This document shows, in pieces, positions 43,882 through 52,177 of a stretch of 64,000 nucleotides of DNA (the stretch's first letter is position 1; each line of letters begins with the position of its first letter). The position numbers and the translations under genes are program-made. The DNA is from Salinicola avicenniae. Its GTDB lineage: Bacteria; Pseudomonadota; Gammaproteobacteria; Pseudomonadales; Halomonadaceae. A model generated the notes under the pieces. That model searched no databases. It was given only the letters and a program-made list of their open reading frames with translations, and was not told where the DNA came from. The stretch is from positions 124,001 through 188,000 of the forward strand of contig NZ_JAKQZC010000006.1 of NCBI RefSeq assembly GCF_023736115.1. Reading direction: 5' to 3'.

Positions 43882-45057
43882 ATGACGCCAACCGATGATC
43901 TCGATTGCCTACCCGTCGACGCCGCGCGAGCCCTGCTCGTCGGCAGAGTCTGGCTAGCCCGCGAAGGCCAGGCTCCCGGCCCCGCGGTTGTCGCCCTGCG
44001 GGGTCATGCGCTGGTCGACCTGTCGGCGCAGGTGGCCACCATGGCCGACCTGCTGGAACGCCCGGACGCCGCCTGGCTGGTGCAGGAGGCCCCCGCGCCG
44101 GAAATCGGTAGCCTTGAGGCCGTACTGGCCAACGGCCGACAGACGGCGCCGGTCGCGCCCTTCCTGCTCGCCCCTTGCGATGTCCAGGCGATTAAGGCGT
44201 GTGGCGTGACCTTCGCCGTCAGCCTGCTCGAGCGGGTGATCGAGGAGCAGGCCGGCGGTGACCCGCACCGCGCACAGACCCTGCGGGAGGAGATTCAGAC
44301 CCTGATCGGCGGCGACCTGTCGCGCATCCAGCCCGGTTCGTCGGAGGCCATGGCGCTCAAGGCGGAGCTACAGGCGCGTGGTGGCTGGTCGCAGTACATG
44401 GAAGTGGGCATCGGCCCCGACGCCGAGGTGTTCTCCAAGGCGCAGCCGCTCTCGGCGGTCGGCCACGGTGCCCGCGTCGGCCTGCACCCGGCCTCCCAAT
44501 GGAACAATCCGGAGCCGGAAATCGTGCTCGCCGTGGACGCCGCCGGCCAGGCTCGCGGGGCCACGCTAGGCAATGACGTCAATCTGCGCGATATCGAGGG
44601 CCGTAGCGCCCTCCTGCTGGGCAAGGCCAAGGACAACAATGCCTCCTGCGCGATCGGTCCCTTCATCCGCCTGTTCGACGACGACTTCAGCCTTGACGAC
44701 GTGCGCACGGCCAAGGTCTCGATGCGTATCGAGGGCGCCGACGACGGTTTTATACTCGAGGGCGAAAGTGACATGCGCGAGATCAGCCGCGATCCGCTCG
44801 ACCTGGTCTCCCAGACCTGGGGCGCGCACCATCAGTACCCGGACGGCTTCATGCTGTTTCTCGGCACGATGTTCTCGCCGATTCAGGATCGCGATGGCGA
44901 GGGCCAAGGCTTCACCCACCACATCGATGACCGGGTCAGTATCAGCACGCCACGACTCGGCCGCCTGACCAACGTGGTCGACCGCAGCGACCGCCTGCCG
45001 CCCTGGACCTTCGGCATTCGCGCGCTTATCGAACATCTCGCACGGCGCCCTACCTGA
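43882..45057 (+). CDS. xylX: 2-keto-3-deoxy-D-xylonate dehydratase (FAH family)
   Basis: 391-residue FAH-superfamily enzyme converting 2-keto-3-deoxy-D-xylonate (identical to the D-arabinonate-derived product) to alpha-ketoglutarate semialdehyde. KACGVTFAVSLLERVIEEQ, WSQYMEVGIGPDAEVFSK, ASQWNNPEPEIVL, LGNDVNLRDIEGRSALLL and KAKDNNASCAIGPF correspond closely to Caulobacter XylX. ATG 43882 has CGGAG ten bases upstream. It lies 116 bases after the Ldh2 gene, apart from xylB and xylD, so the Weimberg genes are split over three transcripts here. Confidence 0.88.
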   Translation: MTPTDDLDCLPVDAARALLVGRVWLAREGQAPGPAVVALRGHALVDLSAQVATMADLLERPDAAWLVQEAPAPEIGSLEAVLANGRQTAPVAPFLLAPCDVQAIKACGVTFAVSLLERVIEEQAGGDPHRAQTLREEIQTLIGGDLSRIQPGSSEAMALKAELQARGGWSQYMEVGIGPDAEVFSKAQPLSAVGHGARVGLHPASQWNNPEPEIVLAVDAAGQARGATLGNDVNLRDIEGRSALLLGKAKDNNASCAIGPFIRLFDDDFSLDDVRTAKVSMRIEGADDGFILEGESDMREISRDPLDLVSQTWGAHHQYPDGFMLFLGTMFSPIQDRDGEGQGFTHHIDDRVSISTPRLGRLTNVVDRSDRLPPWTFGIRALIEHLARRPT

Positions 45058-45119
45058 AAGACACTCCCCGACACCGGCGGTGTGAGTCCGCCGGGTCGCC
45101 CTTCCGACCGATCCGACGC

Positions 45120-46049
45120 TCAAGACTCGCTGTGCAGCAAACGCTCAATGAATGCCTGGACCTGCTCCGAGGATTCTTCGTGCTTGCGCGTGAGCACGCC
45201 GTAATAGCCGAGCGGTTCGCCGATCGTCAGCGGTAGTGCCGTGAACTTGCCCGCCGACACGGCCGTTTTCAGCACCGACGTCGGCAGCAGCGCGATGGCA
45301 TCGGAAGCACTCACCATCTGCAGCGTGGTCTGTGTGGAGGTGGTCTCCACCACATTGCGTGGCGACGGTACGCCGGCCTCAGCCAGCGCCACCTCGAAGA
45401 GCCCGCGCATCGGGCTTCTCATCGGATGCAGAACCCACGGCCAGCGTATCACCTCGCCCAGCCCCGGCACCGCGTCGCACAGCGGATGCCCGACCCTGAC
45501 GACGACCGAGACCGGCTCCGCCTGCAGCGGCAGAAAGTGAAACAGATGTCGCTGCGCCGGATCGGTAAACCGCCCGATCACCACATCAAGCTGCTTGTAT
45601 TCCAGATCGGCCAGCAGCCGGTCGCTTGAGTTCTCCACCAGGCTAACGGCCAGATGCGGCCGCTGAGCCTTGATGGCGGTAATGGCCCACGGCAGCAGCA
45701 GCGGCGCGGCGCCGGGTACGGCACCGATTGCCAACTTGCCGTAACCGCCCTCGCGCAGCGAGACCAGGTCATCGATCAGCCGATCCGTGTCGTTGAGAAT
45801 GCTGCGCGCATAGCGCACCAGCAGTCGCCCGGCATCGGTGGTTTCCATCCGCCGTGGCAAGCGGCGAAACAGCGTCATGCCAAAGAATGTCTCGATGTCC
45901 TTGAGCATCTTGCTGGCGGCGGGCTGACTCATGTTCATGTGCCGCGAGGTGCTATGCAGGTTGCGACTTTCGTCCAGCATGACCAACAAGACGAGATGCT
46001 TGATTCGTAGCCAGCTTTTGACATGAACTCGACTTTCGTTGGAGATCAT
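45120..46049 (-). CDS. LysR-family transcriptional regulator
   Basis: 309-residue LTTR. N-terminal HTH with LHSTSRHMNMSQPAASKMLKDIETFFGMTLFRRLPRRMETTDAG; C-terminal periplasmic-binding-like effector domain. The GbpR/GalR-like branch responds to sugars or aromatics. Start ATG 46049 (MISNESR). Divergent from L-fuconate dehydratase across 254 bases, so it probably controls that dehydratase-TRAP operon. Confidence 0.9.
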   Translation of the reverse strand: MISNESRVHVKSWLRIKHLVLLVMLDESRNLHSTSRHMNMSQPAASKMLKDIETFFGMTLFRRLPRRMETTDAGRLLVRYARSILNDTDRLIDDLVSLREGGYGKLAIGAVPGAAPLLLPWAITAIKAQRPHLAVSLVENSSDRLLADLEYKQLDVVIGRFTDPAQRHLFHFLPLQAEPVSVVVRVGHPLCDAVPGLGEVIRWPWVLHPMRSPMRGLFEVALAEAGVPSPRNVVETTSTQTTLQMVSASDAIALLPTSVLKTAVSAGKFTALPLTIGEPLGYYGVLTRKHEESSEQVQAFIERLLHSES

Positions 46050-46303
46050 TTCCCTGAAATCACCACGCAAAATAGGCCTTTGGTCAAAAACAATAACCCC
46101 AGGTTAGTCAGGGTGCAAAAAAAACGATTGGCCCTGAATGCGGCGATCTCATTAGCCTGTGTGGCAGGAAAAAACTGCTTATCCTCGAAATAAAATCACG
46201 GCCTATTACTAAAGTTTTATCTCCGAAACAGGCCGAATTTCGGGAAATAAAGAGTGTTTCTCCAACTGACATTCTCGCCCATTGCCACAAGGACCCGGCC
46301 AGC
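46050..46303. other. AT-rich divergent promoter, LysR / L-fuconate dehydratase
   Basis: 254 bases, clearly AT-rich. Inverted arms ATAAAA (46190-46195) and TTTTAT (46215-46220) and direct copies GAAATAAA at 46187 and 46245 are candidate LysR contact sites. No gene. Confidence 0.45.
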
Positions 46304-47623
46304 ATGCCCAGGATCGCCCACATCGAGGTTCGCGACATTCGCTTTCCCACCTCGCGTCAGCTCGATGGCTCCGACGCCATGAACGCCGCACCGGACTACT
46401 CGGCAACCTACGTCATCCTGCACACCGACGCTGGCGACGCGCTCAGCGGGCATGGTCTGACCTTCACCATCGGGCGCGGCAACGACCTCTGCGTGGCCGC
46501 CGTCGAGGCGCTGGGTCAGCGCCTCGAGGGGCGCGAGCTTGACGAGATCACCGCCGACATGGGGTGCTTCTGGCGCGACCTGACCAGCGGTGACAGTCAG
46601 TTGCGCTGGCTGGGGCCGGAAAAAGGCGTCATCCATCTGGCCAGTGCCGCGCTCGTCAACGCTGTCTGGGACCTGTGGGCCAAGCAGGAAGGAAAACCGC
46701 TCTGGCAGCTGCTTGCCGACATGACACCGGAGGCATTGGTGCGCTGTCTCGATTTCCGCTTCGTGACCGACGCGCTGACGCCGGAAGAGGCCATCGGCCT
46801 GCTGAAGCGTCGGCAGGACGGCAAGGCCGAGCGCGAGGCGTGGCTGCGCGAGCACGGCTACCCGGGATACACCACGTCCGCCGGATGGCTCGGCTACTCC
46901 GAAGCGAAAATGCGTGATCTTTGCCGCGAGTCTCTGGCCCAGGGCTGGGAGCAGTTCAAGCAGAAGGTCGGCGGCGATATCGAGGAGGACCGACGCCGGG
47001 CGCGCATCCTGCGCGAGGAGATCGGCGAATCGCGCGTGCTGATGATGGACGCCAACCAGATGTGGGACGTCGACGAAGCGGTCGCCAACATGCGCCGTCT
47101 CGCCGAGTTCAACCCGTACTGGATCGAGGAGCCGACCAGCCCCGATGACATTCTCGGCCACGCCGAGATCCGTCATCGTCTCGGCCCGATCCGCGTCGCC
47201 ACCGGCGAACACTGCCATAACCGCATCATGTTCAAGCAGCTGTTTCAGGCGGAGGCACTGGATGTCTGTCAGCTCGACGCTGCGCGGCTCGGCGGGCTCA
47301 ACGAAGTCATTGTCGTGCTGCTGCTCGCCGCCAAGCACGACATCCCCGTGTGTCCGCACGGCGGCGGGGTCGGACTCTGCGAGTACACGCAGCATATCTC
47401 GATGTTCGACTACATCGCGGTGTCCGGCTCGCTCGAGGGACGTGTCCTCGAGTACGTCGACCACCTGCACGAACACTTCGTCGACCCGGTGCGCATCCAA
47501 CGCGGCCGTTATCAGTTGCCGGAGGCGCCCGGCTACAGCGCCACCATGAAACCGGCATCGCTGGCGGCACATCAGTTCCCCGACGGTAGTGCCTGGCGCG
47601 ACCCGTCGGACAAACCGTCATGA
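46304..47623 (+). CDS. L-fuconate dehydratase (enolase superfamily)
   Basis: 439-residue enolase-superfamily dehydratase. All catalytic positions of the Xanthomonas L-fuconate dehydratase are present with a one-residue offset: Lys219 and Lys221 (FKQKVGG), Asp249, Glu275 and Glu302 for Mg2+, Asp325 (CQLDAARLGG) and His352 (VCPHGGGVG). YPGYTTSAGWLGYS is also specific to that group. Characterised members also accept L-galactonate and D-arabinonate. It supplies the substrate for the dehydrogenase at 24.6 kb, 22 kb away, and heads a dctPQM operon. Confidence 0.9.
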   Translation: MPRIAHIEVRDIRFPTSRQLDGSDAMNAAPDYSATYVILHTDAGDALSGHGLTFTIGRGNDLCVAAVEALGQRLEGRELDEITADMGCFWRDLTSGDSQLRWLGPEKGVIHLASAALVNAVWDLWAKQEGKPLWQLLADMTPEALVRCLDFRFVTDALTPEEAIGLLKRRQDGKAEREAWLREHGYPGYTTSAGWLGYSEAKMRDLCRESLAQGWEQFKQKVGGDIEEDRRRARILREEIGESRVLMMDANQMWDVDEAVANMRRLAEFNPYWIEEPTSPDDILGHAEIRHRLGPIRVATGEHCHNRIMFKQLFQAEALDVCQLDAARLGGLNEVIVVLLLAAKHDIPVCPHGGGVGLCEYTQHISMFDYIAVSGSLEGRVLEYVDHLHEHFVDPVRIQRGRYQLPEAPGYSATMKPASLAAHQFPDGSAWRDPSDKPS

Positions 47624-47736
47624 CGTGACGCGCCCGGAGCCACCTTTCCACACCCACGCCACGCCTTACGCCTGCAACGCCACTCACACGAACGACGTCA
47701 CTGCCGCCCACCGCGCCAAACGTCCTGGAGCCGAAG

Positions 47737-48822
47737 ATGAAGACAGTTCCTACGCAATCCCGTGCCCTGCCGCTGTGCCGTTCCGTCGCCTCGTTGCTCA
47801 CGGCCGCGGCACTCGGGCTGGGTAGCCTCACCGCCCAGGCGGCAACGGAGATGCCGCCGTTCCCTGATGTGACCGGCGATGTCGTCCAGGGTGACGGCAG
47901 CGACTACAGCCTGAAGTTCAACATTGGCCTGACACAGTCCAGCGCCCAGTATCGCGGTCTCGAGTATTTCAAGCAGATCGTCGAGCAGCGCAGCGACGGC
48001 CATATCAACGTCCAGATGTTCCATAGCGCCCAGCTCGGCGACGATCTGCAATCGGTCAGCGCGCTACAGGCGGGAACGCTGGAGATGACCTCGCCCTCCA
48101 CCTCGCCGATGGTCAGCATGTTTCCGCAGTTCGCGGTCTTCGATCTGCCGTTCCTGTTTCCCGAGCCGGAGGTCGCCGATGAGGTGCTGGATGGCGAGAT
48201 CGGGCAGCGCATGCTGGAAGAAGCCTCCACGCAAGGGTTGGTGGCCATCGGCTGGTCGGAGAATGGCTACCGACAGCTGACCAACAGCAACCGTCCGGTG
48301 ACTCAACCGTCCGATCTCGAGGGCCTGAAGATCCGGACCATGCAGAACCCGATCCATCTCGATATCTGGCGTACGCTCGGCGCCAACCCGACGCCGATGT
48401 CTTTTGCCGAGCTGTTCACGGCGCTGGAGCAGCACGTGGTCGACGGCCAGGAGAACCCCTGGATCACGATCCAGTCTTCCAAGTTCAACGAGGTGCAGCA
48501 GTACGCCACCGAAACCAATCACGTCTACACACCGTTTATCACCCTGGTTTCCGAACGCTTCTGGAATCGTCTGCCGGAATCCTACCAGCAGCTCCTGCGC
48601 GAGGCGGCAACCCAGATGGGCGAGTACGAACGCCACGTCAGCCGCTCCCTCAATGATCAGATCAAGGCGGATCTCGCCAGCGAGGGCATGGAAGTGACCG
48701 AGCTGACGCCGGAACAGGTGCAGGTGTTCCAGGAGACGCTGGAGCCGGTCTACGACAACTGGCGCGACAAGATCGGCGGCGAGCTGATCGACAGCATTCG
48801 TAACGCCGTCCAGACCGAGTAA
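47737..48822 (+). CDS. dctP: TRAP transporter solute-binding protein (DctP)
   Basis: 361-residue periplasmic binding protein with a signal peptide (about 1-35, ending TAQA). FNIGLTQSSAQYRGLEYFKQIVEQRSDG, the ligand Arg in GLKIRTMQNPIHLDIWRTLGANPTPMSFAELFTALEQHVVDGQENP, and NHVYTPFITLVSE identify a DctP of the sugar-acid/dicarboxylate group. GGAG precedes the ATG. Downstream of L-fuconate dehydratase by 113 bases; likely brings in an aldonate such as L-fuconate or a galactonate. Confidence 0.93.
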   Translation: MKTVPTQSRALPLCRSVASLLTAAALGLGSLTAQAATEMPPFPDVTGDVVQGDGSDYSLKFNIGLTQSSAQYRGLEYFKQIVEQRSDGHINVQMFHSAQLGDDLQSVSALQAGTLEMTSPSTSPMVSMFPQFAVFDLPFLFPEPEVADEVLDGEIGQRMLEEASTQGLVAIGWSENGYRQLTNSNRPVTQPSDLEGLKIRTMQNPIHLDIWRTLGANPTPMSFAELFTALEQHVVDGQENPWITIQSSKFNEVQQYATETNHVYTPFITLVSERFWNRLPESYQQLLREAATQMGEYERHVSRSLNDQIKADLASEGMEVTELTPEQVQVFQETLEPVYDNWRDKIGGELIDSIRNAVQTE

Positions 48823-48910
48823 GCGCCCCAGGGCTGCCGTCGTGGAGGCCGTCAATCCTTGGCGGCCTCCTGCCGTCGGGCCCCGCCACTGTTATCGCCA
48901 GGAGATCGCC

Positions 48911-49399
48911 ATGAACGTGACGCCATCTACCCCGCGCGGGCTGCTGGGTTGGTTGAAGCTGACGCTGGAGATCGCCGTCGGGCTACTCGTCCTCGGCGTG
49001 GTCTTCTGCGTCACGGCCAACGTCTTCGGCCGCTACGTGCTGAACTATTCGTACACCTGGGCCGAGGAGCTCTCCCGCGTGCTCTTTATCTGGCTGGTCT
49101 TGCTGGGCGCCGGCGTCGGCAGTCTCGGCAACGAGCACGTCGCGGTCACCTTCTTCCGCGACAAGGCGCCCACGCGCCTCAAGCAGCTGGCGTCGCTGCT
49201 GGCCATCGCCATCATCTACCTCGTCTGCGTCTGCATCCTGCTGGGTTTCCGCGATCTGATCTCGGGGTACACCAGCGCCACCCCCATGCTCGGCATTCCC
49301 CAGACCTGGCTCTACAGCGCCATGCCGGTCATGGCCGGGCTCACCCTGATCGCCAACACGATCGCGCTCGTCGGCCTGCTGCGAGGTAAGACATCATGA
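48911..49399 (+). CDS. dctQ: TRAP transporter small permease (DctQ)
   Basis: 162 residues, four membrane segments, with the DctQ signature TWAEELSRVLFIWLVLLGAGVG. ATG 48911 follows AGGAGA. Its stop overlaps the dctM start (ATGA). Confidence 0.92.
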   Translation: MNVTPSTPRGLLGWLKLTLEIAVGLLVLGVVFCVTANVFGRYVLNYSYTWAEELSRVLFIWLVLLGAGVGSLGNEHVAVTFFRDKAPTRLKQLASLLAIAIIYLVCVCILLGFRDLISGYTSATPMLGIPQTWLYSAMPVMAGLTLIANTIALVGLLRGKTS

Positions 49400-50652
49400 T
49401 TCTATCGAGCATCCTGATCGGCCTGGCGATTTGCATCGTGATCGGCCTGCCGATCTCGTTCGGGCTGGGCGCCATCACCCTGTTCATCTTCTTCGAGGCC
49501 GACTATGCGCTGTCGCCGATCGTCGCCCAGGCGGTCAATGGCCTCGACTCCTTCCCGCTGCTGGCGATTCCACTCTTTATCCTGGTCGGCGAAGTCATGA
49601 GCGAAGGCGGAATCGCCACCCGGCTGGTGAGACTGGCCAGCGCACTCGTCGGCTTCGTCGCCGGTGGGCTGGGGCAGGTGGCCGTACTGACCTCGATGTT
49701 CTTCGGCGGGATCAGCGGCTCCGCGGTCGCCGATGCCTCGGCCGTCGGCAGCATGATGATCGAACCGATGAAGCAGCACCGCTACTCTGGCCCGTTAGCC
49801 ACGGCGATCGTGGTCGCCGCGTCGGTGGTCGGCATCATCATTCCACCTTCGATCCCGATGATCCTGTTCGGCGTGGTCACCGGCACCTCGATCTCGGAGC
49901 TGTTCCTGGCCGGCATCGTGCCCGGCATCCTGATCACGCTCGGCCTGGCCGTGACGACCTACGTGCAGTCGCGACAGAACGGGCGCGGGCAGCCGTTCTC
50001 CATGCAGGAGCTCGCCAGCGCCCTCAAGGATGCTGCGCTGGCGCTGTTGCTGCCGGTGATCATTGTCGGCGGCATTCTGTCGGGCGTGTTCACCCCTACC
50101 GAGAGCGCGGCCATTGCGCTGGTCTACGCCGTCGTGGTCTCTTTCGTGGTCTATCGCAGCCTGTCGCTCAAGCGCTTCTTCGAGCTGTGCATCAACACCG
50201 GCAAGCTCACCGGGGTCGTCATGCTGCTGCTGGCCTTCGCCAGCGTGCTGGCCTGGCTGCTGACCGCCAATATGATTCCTCAGCAGCTGGTGGTCAGTCT
50301 GTCCGCGGTAACCGACGACAAGCTCCTGCTGCTGCTGTTGCTGTCGGCGTTCCTGCTGGTGGTCGGCTTCTTCATGGACCTGACGCCGGCCATGGTGATT
50401 CTGGCGCCGCTAATGACGCCCGTGGTCGTCAAGCTGGGCATCGACCCGGTCTATTTCGGTGTCCTGATGTCGTTCATTCTCGGTATCGGCCTGATCACGC
50501 CGCCCGTCGGCACAGTGCTCTACGTCGGCTGCGGCGTCGGCAAGGTCGGCATGGAACAGCTGGTCAAGAGCCTGCTGCCCTTCTACTTCACGCTGGTCGG
50601 CCTGCTGGCCCTGTTTCTGATCTTTCCGCAGCTCGTGCTGTGGTTTCGCTGA
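49396..50652 (+). CDS. dctM: TRAP transporter large permease (DctM)
   Basis: 418-residue large membrane subunit. DSFPLLAIPLFILVGEVMSEGG, FFGGISGSAVADASAVGSMMI, GIIIPPSIPMILFGVVTGTS and ITPPVGTVLYVGCGV are DctM motifs. Third gene of the second complete TRAP set, followed 30 bases later by the FAD oxidoreductase gene. Confidence 0.94.
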   Translation: MILSSILIGLAICIVIGLPISFGLGAITLFIFFEADYALSPIVAQAVNGLDSFPLLAIPLFILVGEVMSEGGIATRLVRLASALVGFVAGGLGQVAVLTSMFFGGISGSAVADASAVGSMMIEPMKQHRYSGPLATAIVVAASVVGIIIPPSIPMILFGVVTGTSISELFLAGIVPGILITLGLAVTTYVQSRQNGRGQPFSMQELASALKDAALALLLPVIIVGGILSGVFTPTESAAIALVYAVVVSFVVYRSLSLKRFFELCINTGKLTGVVMLLLAFASVLAWLLTANMIPQQLVVSLSAVTDDKLLLLLLLSAFLLVVGFFMDLTPAMVILAPLMTPVVVKLGIDPVYFGVLMSFILGIGLITPPVGTVLYVGCGVGKVGMEQLVKSLLPFYFTLVGLLALFLIFPQLVLWFR

Positions 50653-50682
50653 CACACCGGCGCCATGAAGAAGAGAGATCCC

Positions 50683-52110
50683 ATGCCTTCAACCGCGAAG
50701 ATACTCGATGACCTCGCCCCCCTGCTCGACAAGGGCGGTCTGATCACCACCGCCGACGACATGGAGCGCTATCGGGTCGACTGGCCCGGCCATCGCGGCG
50801 CCTTGCCGCTTGCCGTGGCGCGCCCGGCAACCACGCAACAGGTCGCCGACGTGGTCGGCTACTGCCACCGCCATGACGTGCCCCTGGTGCCGCAAGGCGG
50901 ACACAGCGGCCTGGTCGGCGGCGCCCTACCGGACGCCGACACGCCCGAACTGGTGCTGAGCCTGGAACGCCTGGCGTCGATCCGCGACATCGACCCGATC
51001 AACTTCTCGATCAGCGTGGACGCCGGCTGCGTGCTGCAGACGGTCAAGGATGCCGCTGCCGAGGCGGATTGCGATTTCCCCCTGTCGCTTGGCGCCCAGG
51101 GGAGCTGCCAGATCGGCGGCAACGTCGCGACCAATGCCGGCGGCCTCAACGTGCTGCGCTACGGCATGATGCGCCAACTGGTATTGGGACTGGAGGTCGT
51201 GCTGCCGGACGGGCGCCTCTACAACGGCATGAAGACGCTGCACAAGAACAACGCCGGCTATGACCTCAAGCAGCTATTCATCGGCGCTGAAGGCACGCTC
51301 GGCATCGTGACCGGCGCCGTGCTGAAGCTCTTCCCGCGCGCACGCGAGACCCGCAGTGCCCTGCTGGCCTGCCCCGACGTGGAGGCCGTTCTGGGCCTCT
51401 ATGCGCTCGCGCGCCGCGCCTGCTGCGACCTGCTCACCGCCTTCGAGCTGGTGCCACGCGCCTGCCTGGAGCTGGCGCTGGAAGCCGCGCCGGATCTCCG
51501 CGACCCGTTGGATGCGCCTTCGCCGGTCTACGTGCTCATGGAGGTCGCCGCCAGCGGCCCGGTCGACCTTGATGCCATGATCGAAAGTCTGTTCGAGCAG
51601 GGCATGGAAGCCAATCTGCTGAGCGACGGTGTCCTGGCCGGCAGTGTCGTGCAAGCCGAACGCCTATGGCGGATTCGCGAAGCCATGCTGGAGGGCCAAC
51701 GCAATCGAGGCGAACATCTGCGCACCGATGTCGCGCTACCGATTTCGGCGCTAAGCGCGTTTCACGCCCGTGCCAGCGAAGCGATCGGGACCATGTCGCC
51801 GGAGGCCACCATCATCGCCTACGGTCACATCGGCGACGGCAACCTGCACTTCAATATTCTCCCGCCGGCGAATCTGACCCCCGACCGCTGCACGGCGCTG
51901 CTCCACACGCTGGAGGAGAGACTGTTCGAGATCGTCACCGAGTTCGATGGCAGCATCAGCGCCGAGCACGGCATCGGCCGCTTCAAGCAGGCGGCTTTTC
52001 TGGAGCGCCTATCGGAACCGGAGTTCGAGCTGATGCACGGCCTCAAGCATCTGCTCGACCCCCGCGGCCTGCTGTCACCGGGTCGCATCCTGCCACCGTC
52101 CGCGAAGTGA
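50683..52110 (+). CDS. FAD-linked 2-hydroxyacid dehydrogenase (GlcD / D-lactate DH type)
   Basis: 475-residue flavoprotein of the vanillyl-alcohol-oxidase fold. The FAD-binding part has PLVPQGGHSGLVGGALPD and QIGGNVATNAGGLNVLRYGMMRQLVLGLEVVLPDG; the C-terminal FAD-oxidase_C domain has AYGHIGDGNLHFNI and ISAEHGIGRFK. Substrates in the family are D-lactate, glycolate and D-2-hydroxyglutarate. I prefer ATG 50683 (AAGAGAG upstream) over one six codons earlier. It probably oxidises a hydroxyacid formed by the fuconate/pentonate pathways. The stop codon is inside an 18-bp duplication. Confidence 0.88.
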   Translation: MPSTAKILDDLAPLLDKGGLITTADDMERYRVDWPGHRGALPLAVARPATTQQVADVVGYCHRHDVPLVPQGGHSGLVGGALPDADTPELVLSLERLASIRDIDPINFSISVDAGCVLQTVKDAAAEADCDFPLSLGAQGSCQIGGNVATNAGGLNVLRYGMMRQLVLGLEVVLPDGRLYNGMKTLHKNNAGYDLKQLFIGAEGTLGIVTGAVLKLFPRARETRSALLACPDVEAVLGLYALARRACCDLLTAFELVPRACLELALEAAPDLRDPLDAPSPVYVLMEVAASGPVDLDAMIESLFEQGMEANLLSDGVLAGSVVQAERLWRIREAMLEGQRNRGEHLRTDVALPISALSAFHARASEAIGTMSPEATIIAYGHIGDGNLHFNILPPANLTPDRCTALLHTLEERLFEIVTEFDGSISAEHGIGRFKQAAFLERLSEPEFELMHGLKHLLDPRGLLSPGRILPPSAK

Positions 52111-52134
52111 CGCCCGCCCGCGAAGTGACGAACC
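52099..52134. repeat. 18-bp tandem duplication over the FAD dehydrogenase stop codon
   Basis: CCGCGAAGTGACG recurs with period 18 (52100-52112 and 52118-52130). The first TGA is the stop codon of the FAD dehydrogenase; the second is its copy. Confidence 0.8.
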
Positions 52135-52177
52135 GCCCCGACGAGACAGCCGGGGCAGCCGCGAGTCCCGGGCGTCA

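Noticed and set aside
46217-47572. Reverse open frame opposite L-fuconate dehydratase
   Set aside because: All enolase-superfamily catalytic residues are on the + strand; the reverse frame has no motif.
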